49,481 nucleotides of DNA from assembly GCA_049999725.1 (NCBI GenBank), contig JBNGIS010033817.1, positions 1 through 49,481 of the forward strand. The letters are read 5' to 3'. Positions within the stretch are counted from its first letter, which is position 1. The number at the start of each line of letters is the position of its first letter. The notes beneath the pieces were generated by a model. It searched no databases. It was not told the DNA's origin and saw only the letters and a list, made by a program, of their open reading frames with translations. Origin of the DNA: Haplomitrium mnioides. Lineage: Eukaryota; Marchantiophyta; Haplomitriopsida; Calobryales. Shown here in pieces: positions 1 through 11,289 of the stretch. A program made the translations under genes and the position numbers.

Positions 1-432
1 CAGGAGGGTCGTTCCATAGCTGAGTTCTCAGCATCAAGCTCTGGGATATATTGGGTTGGAGTGGCTTGAGTATCTAGTTTGAGGGAAGTGAGATGTTGTA
101 ATGAAGGTAGGCACTGGAGTGTTGGTTTGAGAGTTCCTAGCAAGTTGGGGAACTGGTTGCTTGTGAATTTCTCTGATTCAGCTTCTGTTTAAAATCAGCC
201 TGTACAGCAGCTTTCTTATCCTAGAAGTGTCAGTCATACAATTTGAGTAATTCTTGGCTTTTGTTCTATTATAGTAGTAGTTTTTGTGTTTGGTTTTGTG
301 GGAGGAAGGTTGTCAGTCCTAGAGTGGAGAGAGGTCCATCTCTAAACTTATAGAGTGCAGTTTCAGAACTCTTTAAAGAACCTGGAAAGTTGGTAAAAGT
401 GGATTAAGAGCAAATTTCTATATAGATCTTGC
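1..432. other. Unrecognised intergenic sequence
   Basis: No convincing reading frame, RNA gene or repeat is seen here. The base composition is ordinary and T/G-rich. The following sequence becomes abruptly GC-rich, which suggests a junction with the repeat that follows. Confidence 0.3.
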
Positions 433-699
433 GTGGTTCGGCCTCGGGTTGTTCTTTTCGGGGTTAGAGTGCTGCTGCTGTGCTACGACATGCATCAATC
501 TGAACAAATTCAAATGCCCTCAATGTATACCCCCCGAGCGCGCGCTGAACCCCCAACCCCTTCTTGTTGGAAGGTCGTTAATCCCGTTGGGCTCGGAATG
601 GGAGGTTGCAATGCGTGTCCCGTGAGGTCGTTATTCCCGTTACAATGGGAAAGGAGGTCGCGCCGCGTGTCTTGTCGGTTGGTCGAGAAGCGCCAAGTA

Positions 700-2060
700 C
701 AACGGTAACTCTACAAGGAGTTTGAGGAATCTTGCGGACCGAGATTTTGCAGATTCCCGTGGGACCAAGTCTGAAGGATTCCTCAGAACAGAGTTTCGAA
801 GCACTTTGCGGAACCTAATCCAGAGGAATCTTTGTAGATTCACTCGAATATCTTATAGATCCCCTCTGAGCGCCACATCGTCCAAGGCATCGCCGTCAGA
901 CGCCGCCCTGCAAAGGGGTAGGCAGACCGTCGGTTTGACCCTCTTCCGAAGTTGACCTGTTTACCTTCCGTGGATGCCACATCATCCGAAGCGCCTTCCT
1001 TTCTCCGAGTAAGAACTGTGCCAATGTAGCCATTTCGGAATCACCTTGTCATAAGAACAACATGTGCACTTGAGGCTCCCTTCGCTAAGTTATCATCATG
1101 CTTGCTATAAGAACTACAAGGAGCTTCTTGAACCAACCCCGCGCATCCTTCGTCGAACTTTCCAACTTCGCAGCTGTACCATGTCGAACTTTCCCACTGG
1201 TCCTCGCCGGATCAGTGATAGATCCTCTTTTTGGCACTTCCTTCTCTTCCTTCGGTCAGATCTGCGCTAGATTGCCTCTTCGGCGCTACTTGCTCTTCCG
1301 CTGGCCGGACCTTTGATAGACCGCCCTTTTGGCGCTCCTTGTTCCTCCTCTTGGATCGTTGATAGATTGCCCCTTTGGCGCTACTTGCTCTTCGTCTGGC
1401 CGGACTTGCAATACATCACCCTTTCAGCTCTCCTTGCTTCTCCTCGGGTCGGACCTGCGACTCATCACCCTTTCAGTTGATCCCTCATTGCTCTCTGGTT
1501 AGGCCCCTCAACGGATCCCTGTTAAGTGGGCTCTCTACGTAGGAAGGCTAATCGGAACCCACTTAACCAGGATCCCTACTTAGGAAGGCGGAATTCCGTT
1601 AAGCTCTTCGGGCCTCGCCACCTCTCCGTGAAGACCCACGGGCTTCCTGGAGTCGCCACGTCATCCGTAGAATCCCCTGAAGCGCTCTGGAGACGCCACG
1701 TTTCCGTGGAATCTTTTGAAGTCCTCAAAAGACTCCACGTTTCCACTAAGACCTGTAGACTCGAAGAAAAGGGGTCGGCCATTTGTAAGTCTCGCTAACG
1801 CTTGCAGAATCAAGGCATCCCCCGCTCCTTGGTTTTGTTCGCTCTTGCAAAGATCTCGACTCCTCCTTCCTGTCTCCGATCATTGCTTCTGATGTGTGGC
1901 ATCTGCATGCATTCTCCGCGGTCTCACTCTTCCTTGAGTGCCTTTGGATTTTTGTTTTGTAGCTCCGCTCTCCTCCCTCGATCGCTTTGCCTTGGGTGGG
2001 CGTTCCTTTCTCCCCGCTAGGCTTCAATTCCCGCATCCCCATGAGACCCACAGGCTCTCG
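700..2060 (-). repeat. Diverged LTR relative of the large-LTR retrotransposon family
   Basis: This GC-rich stretch is a degraded relative of the 4.5-kb LTRs at 31814-36310 and 38282-42857. The segment near 895-955 (GCAAAGGGGTAGGCAGACCG, then CGAAGTTGACCTG) matches 40455-40515. The segment near 1510-1600 (CCCTGTTAAGTGGGCTC, then AGGAAGGCTAATCGGAACCC) matches 34780-34860 and 35380-35460. At 1255-1480 there are four or five imperfect units of roughly 55-60 bp containing CTGGCCGGACCT and CACCCTTTCAGC, which correspond to 34355-34610. Similarity is patchy and much lower than between the two intact LTRs, so this is an older copy or a sister family. Short reading frames here look like chance frames in GC-rich DNA. 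The true ends are not visible. Confidence 0.6.
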
Positions 2061-3413
2061 TTTGCTCAAATCAATTTTTAGAGGTACCCCTCCCATGGCC
2101 GGCGACCACTGCTCCCTTCTCTTCTTCCTCCATGATCCCGTTCTCCTCCACGTATCCATGTGCTCTGTTCGTACTTACACATTGAAGGATTCATGTTGCT
2201 CCTGAGGTGCTTTTGTCCTTAGCAATGAGGAATTGTGTTAATGCTGCTTCTATTAGGAAGAATTCTGTATCAGCACCCCAATTCGCTGGCTGATACACTT
2301 CAAATCCATTTTGAACTTTCAATAAAATATAAATATTATCTCTGAAATAGGGATATATCGTCAATATTTTCAAATAAAAGACCTTTCCAACTTCACCGAG
2401 CTAAAATTTTTTAGCTTCAAAATAGCCTGAAAAGAGTTTGTCAAAATAGTGATATTACGTTGTTTCTGCATAGATATGAAGTGCTGAGTTTTCAAACTTT
2501 CGAATTCTTGGACGTGTCTCATTGTTGAACTGTCATCAAAATGATGATGTATCATTGATTTAACATCTGAGATTTCAAACTTTCAAAAAAACTCCTATGA
2601 AATCTTTTCGAACTTTCCAGCTTAGAGCTTCAAGAGCTGTTGAAACCATGATCTTTTGCCTTTTCGACCTTTCAAGCTCCTTTGTTGAACATTCCTTCAC
2701 AGCTCGCTTGATTATGTGAGATTTGATGAGTTCTTCATCAAATTTGATCAATCCTCCATCAATAATAGATGCGCTTCAATATTCAACGTGATTCGCAAAA
2801 ATCTTCCTCTCCACAAGAGTAATCTTCTCACAAGAAAACGATGTTCAGTATGCTTCACAATCTGATTCAATGCATGTCAAAATCTTCAAACCTTCAAATG
2901 TTTAAATCGTCTCATGAATGTCGACAAATCCAATGCAAGCGATGTCCTTCATGTTGAAAATAAATAGAGAACTAATGAATGCTGAATTGATTGAATTTGA
3001 TGCAAATACAAGGTCACCTTCAGTTGGAAAAATATGATCTTCTCATCTGTTTGTTGAGACATTTCTTGAAATTTTTTTCATAGATATGCTCACAATCCTC
3101 TGGCGAATCCACCAGTGCCTCAATTTGAATGTAGAAGTTTGTAAATTGAGAGTGATACTTTTATGAAAACTTCAAATTTGTAAATGCTTCATCCTATTCT
3201 ATGTGTGTTTGCTTGAATGAACAATAAAATATATTATTGTATTATATAAAAATAGATAAATGAAGAAAACTTAAGATTTGAATAGATTAAAGAATAGAGG
3301 GAAGAAGAAAAAGATTTTTAGATAGATCTAGAGATAAAAATCTATGTGTAGATCATGGGAAGAACATTGAAAGTGAGTCCATGAGAAAAACAAATTTATG
3401 ATGAGCTAATCTC

Positions 3414-3425
3414 GTGCTAATAACA
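3414..3425 (-). promoter_or_regulatory. Primer-binding-site-like sequence (tRNA-iMet type)
   Basis: Immediately inside the LTR, the minus strand reads TGTTATTAGCAC. This agrees at 8 of 12 positions with the usual plant initiator-methionine primer site TGGTATCAGAGC. Some of the differences are the transitions expected from decay. Confidence 0.45.
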
Positions 3426-3699
3426 TGTTGAATGTGAAAAATCATACAACTAGTGGAAACATGGAAAACATGAAGCAACATATATGATGGAGTATAGATC
3501 TCTTCCTCTCCTTCTCTTCTTTCTCTCTTCTCAATGTATGAATTATCTCAATGTAACAATGTACAATGTCATAGGTCATTAAGGTAATGTGCTAATCATG
3601 TAGGATTAGCACTAACCCCAATCCTAATCATATACACTAATCATAGGTTAAGAACTAAACCTAGATTAGACTAATTATCTTACTAGATGTAGTACAACA
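3426..3699 (-). repeat. 5' LTR of truncated element (TG...CA)
   Basis: Read on the minus strand, the segment starts TGTTGTACTACATC at 3699 and ends CACATTCAACA at 3426, the usual 5'-TG...CA-3' boundaries. Its length (274 bp) suits a copia-type LTR. It is followed directly by a primer-binding-like sequence. A second LTR was not found, so the boundaries rest on these termini alone. Confidence 0.5.
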
Positions 3700-4379
3700 T
3701 GCAAAAACAAAAGACATTGAGCAAGAAGCAAGAAAGTATGAAAATGAGGTCGGTAGAAAGAAAAAATTACAAAGAATGTCCCACAAGCAAAGTATCATAC
3801 AACTTTACCTTCATCCCACGGCTGCAACTATAAGCCAAGTCCTCTACTAGAATCAACAATCTTGAGATGATTGAAGTGAAGCCCTTTGAAGTCAGAAAAA
3901 GTAGTTCTTTGTTAGAATCAACAATCTTGAGACGATTGAAGTAAAGCCCTTTGAAGTCGAAAAAAGTACCACTACCAAGCTTTGCTGCACATGATTTCAT
4001 TATGATTCAACAATATGTGATTGTAAAATTATAGAGTGGATTTTTGGTTGTTGTTTCAGACAAATTCCATCAATAATTGAAGCAGATTGCAATTGCTTGA
4101 TTCAAAACTTGAAATTGAAAAAAAAATTACATGTATGTTGAAATTTGAATGAATAATCAGAAATTTTCTCAGAAAAATAAAATAAAATTTTTAAAAGTGA
4201 ATGGTCTTATGTCGTGATTTCTAATATTGCATAATTTTGTGATGGCAATGAGCTTTAAAAGCATGTCGTGATTGTCAAAGGCATGGTTGAATCGTCACAA
4301 TCAACGAAAAATGACATATAGGCTCTACTTGACAATTTTGCAGTGCTCTTGTTTCCTTCTTGCTTCATTCTTTTTGCTT
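3700..4379. other. AT-rich spacer with a 65-bp direct duplication
   Basis: No gene is recognised. At about 3849-3978 a segment beginning AGAATCAACAATCTTGAGA is present twice in tandem with a 65-bp period and few differences. On the minus strand it lies in a 77-codon open frame (3767-4000) that encodes two related peptides containing SKGFTSIISRLLIL and FKGLYFNRLKIV. This could be a relic of a repeat protein or a chance frame. Confidence 0.35.
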
Positions 4380-5183
4380 GACAATATCGTTGCTTTGCAT
4401 ACATGCATAGGCTTCAAGAATCTATACGCACATGGGCTTTAGTACTCTATGTGCGCATATGCTTTAAGAGTCTATGTGTGCATGGGCTTCAGTACTCCAG
4501 ACACGCAAGGGCTTAAGCAACGTATGCGCACATAGGCTTCAAGATTATGTACACTTATGGGCTTCAATAATCCATGTGCATATAGGCTTCAAGAGTCTTT
4601 GTGCGCATGGGCTTTAAGATTGTATGTGTGCATGGGCTTCAAAAATCCATGGTCATACATGCTTCAATAGTCCATGAGTGCATAGGCTTCAAGAGTCCAA
4701 GCACAAATGGGCTTAAGCAATCCATGCACATATTGGCTTCAGTAGTCTCTACCGTATATGTTTTAGAAATATTGTTTGGAGTCCATATGTGCATGGGTTT
4801 TAGCACTCATTGCATGAATAAGCTCTATGATTTTGGTTCAATATCTATGTATGCATAAGAATTCACATTTTTCTAGATATGTTTTTCATAAAACTTATAT
4901 GTTTGATTCAAAATTTAATGAGTTTAGTGCATTCACAATCTTCCAATGTTTTAATGAAGCATTTAAGTAATACAAAAATCAAATTTATGAAGTTTTTATT
5001 GTCAGTAAAATTTTCAAAATATAATCTTTACATAAAATAAACAATTTGTATTTAAAAAAAACAAGTTTTATATACAAAATTTCACAAACGTAAAAATGAC
5101 GTTTTTCAATTCTAAATCTAAGACAATGATTTTTGTGACTACCAAATGAAACATGAACTTAGTAGCAGTTATTGGTTCAAGTA
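4380..5183. mobile_element. E1: right-end fragment of the E2-type TIR transposon
   Basis: The last part of this segment (about 5140-5183: ACCAAATGAAACATGAAC, then AGTAGCAGTT, then GGTTCAAGTA) matches the right terminus of E2 at 45384-45427. It is preceded by the same kind of 25-bp palindromic array (4406-4770) that precedes the E2 right end (44724-45055). Nothing of the coding part is present, so this copy is 5'-truncated near 4.4 kb. LINE coding sequence starts within about 10 bp of its outer end, so the transposon probably inserted into the LINE. Confidence 0.65.
4406..4770. repeat. 25-bp minisatellite with palindromic GCGCAT cores
   Basis: About 14-15 consecutive 25-bp units of the form CAT-GGGCTTCAAGAGTCTATGTGTG are present. 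Each unit junction carries a short palindrome such as TATGTGCGCATA or TATGCGCACATA. Units differ from one another by several substitutions but keep the exact 25-bp phase. Confidence 0.85.
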
Positions 5184-5192
5184 GTTTTTGTT

Positions 5193-6935
5193 TAACACTC
5201 CAAATATCGAACTATAATAATTAGCTCTCTCCTTCCGAAACTATTCGGTGCTTTTATTAACCTCAAACTCACCCACTAAAGCAAAGTACTTTAAATGTGA
5301 ACCCAAGGACAAGCTGGCTTCCGAGAGGGACACTCTACCATAAACCATCTCATAGCTACTCACACATTGGCTGAATAATACAAATATAGAGGAGGCTTAT
5401 ATTGTTGCTTTGTAGACTTTGAGAAGGCATTTGATTCAATACCTCAATACAAATTATATGAGAGACTGAGAGAGCTTCTCATACCATCCGATTATCTCAC
5501 CGTCATACAAGTTTTCTACCAAGAAGTTTTGGCCAATGTTTGGACCAATCTAGAGACATCAAAACCAATCCATGAGTCAAGCAAGGGTGCCCGCTATTAT
5601 CAACCCTCTTTGGGTTGTTTATCAACAAGCTTTAGGATATTAATTATCCATTAAGACTGCTCCACCAATACTATTGACCACTAAGGTTTCTATCCTACTA
5701 TATTCAAATAACATTGTCTTAATGTCAACCACAAGCAAAGACCTACAACAAAACTTGTGGCACTAGCCCATTTCCACGACCAATTCGGCATGATGGCAAA
5801 CTTGAAGAAGAAAAAGGTGCTGGTCCTTGGGAAATGGCTCACAATAGCCAAAAGAGAGATATACATGTTCAAGCATAACTCACTGGAAGTGCTAGACCAA
5901 TACACATACTCCTACTACACACACAACAAGGATGGAGCTTCAAATTAGCAAATTAGCGGTTGGTCTAACTAGCCTCCACCAAACAAAAAATTGTTGTAAG
6001 GCAAAAGATTTATGGCACATCCAAGCCAAAATCAATCTCTTCCACACCTTTGTCACTATTATAAAAATCTATTGCCAGCTCTTACACCAACTATGTGGTT
6101 AAAAAAAAGTGGAAAACCCCTAAAAACAATTACTCACCAAGCTTTCTAACACCCGAACGACCACACCTAAACATATTATGCTAGAAAATTTTAGAATGGT
6201 ACCTATAGAAGCCTATGCACTCCAAAAGCTTGTGTTCTATCTGCAATTCCTCTGAGATAGCTGATGTTTGACCATGGCATTGAAAGCATCTCACCAAGAA
6301 AAGACCAAAAACCCCACCAACTAGTACAATCATTGTCACATATGGCTAACACAATGGGGTGTGAACATCAAAGAGCTTCATGATGGACTAGTCCTTGACC
6401 ATCTTTCTACACACTATTATATTATCATATGGTAGTCTAACAAAGCAACATTGCAAACATCCAAGTGCCTCTCTCTGGTTGACTCCCAACCATACTCACA
6501 AATTTAACGTTATTTTATCTATCCAGTAATATTTCACTCCATCTCATGCCTACCATAGCATAACTACAAACTGGCTCACACCACCTCCGATGTGAAATAG
6601 CCAAGTGGTTCAAAATTAATAACACAATGCAACTAAGAAAAATGATCTGCCTCTACTACAAACTTCACACCCATGAGGATGAACACCATCTCATCTTTTG
6701 TTGCCCAAAATGCTATGAGATCTAAGCATTCTACCATGACTTGTTCAACAATCAACCACAAACAATCTAATTGTTCCTTGCATACATGGACCAACGCTGG
6801 CTAGCATGCTTCATATGAGAACTAATAACATTGAGATCCGACTCTACACAAGGGGAGGTCGACAAGAAATACCCATGATAGTTTATGAGGTTGGGTAGCC
6901 AACCTCTATTTTTTTATTACAAATTCTGAGGAGAA
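5193..6935 (+). pseudogene. Decayed LINE reverse transcriptase
   Basis: On the plus strand, conceptual translation in shifting frames gives successive hallmarks of a plant non-LTR reverse transcriptase. In order they are PKLFGAFINL (about 5235), GQAGFREGHSTINHL (about 5310), CCFVDFEKAFDSIP (about 5405-5445), KQGCPLLSTLFGLFINKL (about 5580-5635), LLYSNNIVLMS (about 5695-5725) and FHDQFGMMANLKKKKVLVLG (about 5770). The catalytic box, normally with two aspartates, reads YSNN here, so the enzyme would be dead. A C-terminal stretch near 6660-6740 (LHTHEDEHHLIFCCPKC) resembles the zinc-binding tail of LINE polyproteins. Stops and frameshifts are frequent. The 5' part (endonuclease, ORF1) is absent and the left side abuts the E1 transposon end. 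Confidence 0.85.
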
Positions 6936-7032
6936 GACATCCTATGACTTGAGAAAAGCATCCAATACTTCAAAGAAAGCAAATTGCGCTCTAGAGAAGG
7001 CAACTTGTGATTTAGAGAAGGCGGCTCAAGAT

Positions 7033-7740
7033 TCACAGAGGAAGCTTTGCATCTACTAAGAGTGTTTTAAGGCCAGACTCTTCACAATCTTCATTATTTG
7101 ACTTTTTATCCTCCCTTTTTCCCTTTGAATCCTTCTTTTGGGCCTCATCCTCAAAAGAGCTATCCAAAACTAAGGGTTTATTTCCTTTGGCCAACTCTCT
7201 TGAAGACAACCTGCTTTGGTCTGCTTCAAAAGCCAATTTGGATCAACCTTGGTGCCATTCGACACTTCTTGGAGTTTGAAATGCTTGCAACTTGTTCTTT
7301 CCTTCCTCATATAGCTACTTTGTATTGGTTGCCACTTTGGTCAAAGTCGAAGCAATAGCCTCCATCACAATTTCTTAGATAAAATGGGCTACAATTCGTT
7401 CACTCTCCTTTGCTTGCATTGGAAGCTTTCCAAATTTATCCATGATTTTCAGCAACCCACTTTTGTGTTTGTGCTTGGGTCTCATCCAACTGGGCAAACT
7501 TTTCTTTCCAGTCATCTCTCAACTCCACCTTGTCCTAATCAACTATTTCTACCTCCTTCACTTCCTCTAGCTTTCGACATGCTAGCGGCTAGACCAAGAG
7601 ACCCTTTTCTCTTACAAAAAGCACCGACATTGTCATGGATTTTGGAAGCCATGCTTCTCTCTATTTCATTTGAGCTCGTTTATGATGCCTTGGATAAGGT
7701 GGCTCTTTGTCCGTATATTGGAATTACTTTTGGGCATCAA
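7033..7740 (-). pseudogene. Unrecognised charged coding remnant (possibly gag-like)
   Basis: On the minus strand there is a coding-like trace split between frames: a charged stretch (KVELRDDWKEKFAQLDETQA, about 7520), then ASTLTKVATNTK and YEEGKNKLQAFQTPRSVEW. It ends in a 67-codon open frame (7033-7236) rich in Lys, Glu, Asp and Ser. The composition recalls the coiled-coil and charged parts of retroelement gag proteins, but no zinc knuckle or family motif is visible. It lies just outside the Ty3/gypsy LTR and may belong to an older element. Confidence 0.3.
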
Positions 7741-7996
7741 TGTTAGATAATTACCACAACTTTTGGTTACTTTTGATGGGTTTTATGTCTGCCCAAATGG
7801 TCTCCTCTAAAATTGAGTGGCATTCTCTTTCCAATATCTATTTCTTGTTCTTCGTAAAAATTTCAAGCTTTTTAAGTTAATGGTGAACAAATGGAGCATA
7901 CTAGATAATTGAATTTTTGCTTTGACTCTGCTCAATATACTTGACGATTTTGGACTTGATGTACACCACTAATCCCTTTGTATGTCCACGCCACAC

Positions 7997-9075
7997 TGTT
8001 GCATGGCAATAATTTAGGTTTAAAAATACACTTGGTATATGGTTGTAGAGCATGTTGTGTAAAAGTCAGAAGTTTTTTGGCCAATAGGGTTGAAATAAAG
8101 CAAATATGGCGGAGATTTAATGCCTCTTGCCTTCATGGCTTCAATTTCTCTCAATCAAAAGAGAAAGTTAAATAAATACCTCCAACTTTTTACTCAATTT
8201 TTGGTCAATGAGAATGTAAGGTCTACTAGTTTTTTGGATTTGAAACTCTCATGATGAATTAAAAGTCAAATATAAAATCTGTGTGCAAAATTTCAACTGC
8301 AATTTCACAGCAAAATGCTCACCACAAACAGAAACTCAATTGTTGTTTGAAAAACTGAAAAATACAGCACTCATAGACTTTCCCAAGTAATAACTCTTTC
8401 AATTCAAAAGAAATTGATTTGAATTTTCACACAACATTGCTTCACACTAATATTTCTTTGCTCAAAAATTTTCAAAATTTGTAATGATCTTCTCATAGGA
8501 AAAGAATCCACAACTCACAAGTCAAAATAAGGGTGAACTCAAAGAACCTCAATAATTTGCCCTCAACTTCAAACGGTTGTCATAGAACAACACCATCTCC
8601 AATTGAATCAAAATTTGATAGAATATTGTATCGCTTGTTGTCAGCATTCCAATGGTGCTCTATATCCTCTAGAACCATTGTAGAAATGTCGCAATTGCTT
8701 TAAGTGTAAATCTATCTTCAATTTGACCTCTTTGTCTTCAATCACCTATAAGTATATGATTAAAACTCCAAATGACTTGAAATTTCTTGCAAAGGGATGC
8801 TACTCTTTGTGAGCTTTTGATCTCTGCCCTGGAAAAAACTTGTCCTTATCTGTAAACTCCTCGAACCTTCTGAAAGTCAAACCCTCTCTTTCTTTCATTT
8901 AGGCTTTTTACTAAAAGAAAGTTAACTCTTTTTCTTTTTGTTATAAGAACAACATGAAGTAAACCATTTAGTTTGAAAGAGCACAAATAAGATAAAAAAA
9001 CAGAAGATAAAATATACTTTCTCCCAGCAATATGATTATTCAATAAACATTCAATGTTCAGTGCCGACTATTCCA
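7997..9075 (-). repeat. 3' LTR of the Ty3/gypsy element
   Basis: On the minus strand it starts TGGAATAGTCGGCACTG and ends CATGCAACA. It aligns along its length with 15539-16609, for example the shared CTCTTGCCTTCATGGCTTCA near 8122 and 15662. No clear upstream polypurine tract is seen; the adjacent minus-strand sequence is CTACTTTGGGTACACG. Confidence 0.85.
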
Positions 9076-9899
9076 CGTGTACCCAAAGTAGCCTTTGACG
9101 AAGACTTGAGAAAACACCACTTCAAATCAGGAATGAATGTAAATTGTGAAGTCTCATTGCTCTCTATAAGTGATTATTGGTAACAAAATTGGAATAGGTG
9201 AGTTCATGACTGAATTCAAGAAATTATCACTGAAGTGATATACGTCTACTGCCGAAAATGATCTATAGGAATGATTCTTAAACCAATGAAGAAATTATTC
9301 TGAAGAGGAAAGTTAGGAGCTAGTAAACAATCCCCTGTCTATTTGTGAGAGCTTGACTAATAAGAAACTTGAGCTCAACTGTAGAATGTCCTCGATATGA
9401 GTACTCATAGAACTTGTACCTCTTTGAACTCCTCTTTGATGTATATCCTGATGTATCTCTTGATGTCCCTCTTTATTTCTTCTCTCTTCTATTTATCTTT
9501 AAAATATATTTGAATACAATCAAGAGAATGCTTGAAGAGCCAATAGGCTGATCTTTTCTCTACCCACACTATCCAAAGCATCTTCCACGTTGCACTGACA
9601 TATACTAATTTTTCTTTTCTAAAAGGTTCTTGAAAGTGTTTCGTTGCTTCTTCTACAATTTTCTCTTAATTTTTCTTTGGTAGGAATATTGTGTTTCTCA
9701 TTTCTTTTGTTTCATTTTTATACTTTAGCCAAACCACAACACGACATCCACCTCCTCTAAACATGTGCATCCTTTGGTAGGCACTAAGAAAGAAGGCGTT
9801 GTGGTTGGCGTCACAGTGTTTCTTCTTCTTCTTCTAGAGTCAAATCCTCCTCTTATTTTTCTAGATCATCTTCCCCTCCAAACATTAGCACATTAGCTC
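9076..9899 (-). other. 3' non-coding part of the Ty3/gypsy element
   Basis: About 800 bp lie between the end of the integrase tail and the 3' LTR. No conserved coding motif could be read on either strand. It contains homopolymer T runs and a short pyrimidine-rich microsatellite-like stretch (TTCTTCTTCTTCT near 9820). Confidence 0.5.
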
Positions 9900-10990
9900 C
9901 ATCTCCTCCAAGCCATTTTGTTGATCTTTTTTTTTTTGAACAACTTCACTTGCTTTTCTACAATTGGAACTTTGAGAAAAGTCCCATCCAACTCTCTCAA
10001 GGTATATGTGGCATTGTCATGCACAATCACCATTATATATGGTCCAAACTAGCATTTGGAGAATTTCAAACCGTATTATGTTGGTTATCTAAGCTATTTT
10101 CATACACCAATACCCAATCTCCTTCTTGTAGATCCCGTGACCTTAGTCTATGTTTCTAATCAAATCTTTCTTTGTTTTTCAGTTTTTCTTTCTTCATCTT
10201 TTCTATTGCTAGCTGGATATCCTTAGACTTCCTCACTAACTATTGAATTTAAAGTATAAGAAGCTCCTCTCGTGACATCTAATCTTGTAAAGGTAAAACA
10301 CTCCAACTCAATATACTCTCCTCAATAGACATGATTAGTTTTTGCCCCTACATCAACTCAGCTAGTATATAACCAGTCATTGAGCTATCAGTAATCTGAT
10401 AAGCCCAAAGTGAGAATAGTAGCAGCCTCAACCATTCACATCCTTTCACTCTACATGCTTTGACAAGAGCCTTGACAATAGGAGGATGCTCACACTCACT
10501 CTTAGCATTCCCTTCAGGATTATATATTTTAGTGAGAGTAAACTTAATCCCACATATTTGAAAGAAATTTCTAGATTCATGAGTGTTCAATTCTCCCATA
10601 TCAAATGTAATGTTTCCCACAAAACCATATCTTGAAACCACATCATCTAGCAAGAATCAACAAACATTTTCTGTTGCATTGGCTCTCAATGCTCTTCTTT
10701 CCATTTAATTAGATAAATCTTCTCTTGCTAGGATCAAATACCTCATCTGCCACACCCCAAGATGCATGTCAACTAGATCTACCGCCCACTTACAATGTAA
10801 GGCAAGTGGATAAGTTGGATTTAACCCATCTTTGTGTCGAATCTCTGAATACATCTCGCATATTTGACAAGACTCAACAAATGGAACGACATCTCTGTAG
10901 ATGTTTCTCCACCAATATTTTTCTTTCGATTTGGCAAGGGTACCATAAATCTCCATATGCCCAACTTATAAACTATTGTAAAATTCATTC
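9900..10990 (-). pseudogene. Ty3/gypsy integrase (broken)
   Basis: The enzyme would insert the retroelement cDNA into chromosomal DNA. The minus-strand frame 10705-10956 holds the zinc-finger tail and the start of the core (KYWWRNIYRDVVPFVESCQI, then KWAVDLVDMHLG). The frame 10348-10653 continues the core with DVVSRYGFVGNITFDMGELN, YNPEGNAKSECEHPPIVKAL and the SSMTGYILAELM motif. Further down, about 10330-9950 retains the tail (MSREELLILKFNS and related pieces) in broken frames. Stops and frameshifts separate all these blocks. Confidence 0.88.
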
Positions 10991-11289
10991 ATCAATTGTG
11001 ATTGTATCTCTTTTTTGCACACCACCTTTCTTGGTATGTCATGACCTCTTTTCGCCCTCTTCTATAAGTAGCCTCTTGCTAATAGATAATTGTAGGATTT
11101 TTTACTTGCTTGTTTGAATTGAGCTTCACTCCATTCTGGTTTCCTTTTGAAGGTACTCAAATAATGGCCAATATTTAGCCAGTTTCCTTCATAAAGTTAT
11201 TATGTACATGGCTCTTTCTGCTCATTAACTCTCTTTTATGCATGTGAATAAAATTTAGTATCTACATCATCAATATCTTCAATCATCTC

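Larger units (their letters stand above)
2200..3699 (-). mobile_element. Truncated LTR retrotransposon, 5' end
   Basis: A 5' LTR (3426-3699) and a primer-binding-like site are followed on the minus strand by about 1.2 kb of leader or internal sequence, which runs left into the GC-rich repeat at about 2.1 kb. The internal part contains only broken frames, for example about 61 codons at 2370-2555 and 60 codons at 2191-2373. No gag, protease or RT motif could be recognised. The tRNA-iMet-like primer site favours a Ty1/copia-type element, but that is inference. The 3' half is missing from the window. Confidence 0.5.

Noticed and set aside
4406-4770. CRISPR-like array (regular 25-bp period with palindromes)
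   Set aside because: Whole units are repeated without unique spacers, the DNA is eukaryotic, and the same arrays mark a transposon; it is a minisatellite.
7033-7236. Lys/Glu-rich frame as a host nuclear protein
   Set aside because: Short, no start context or splice structure, next to retroelements, upstream frame shifted; more likely a gag-type relic.
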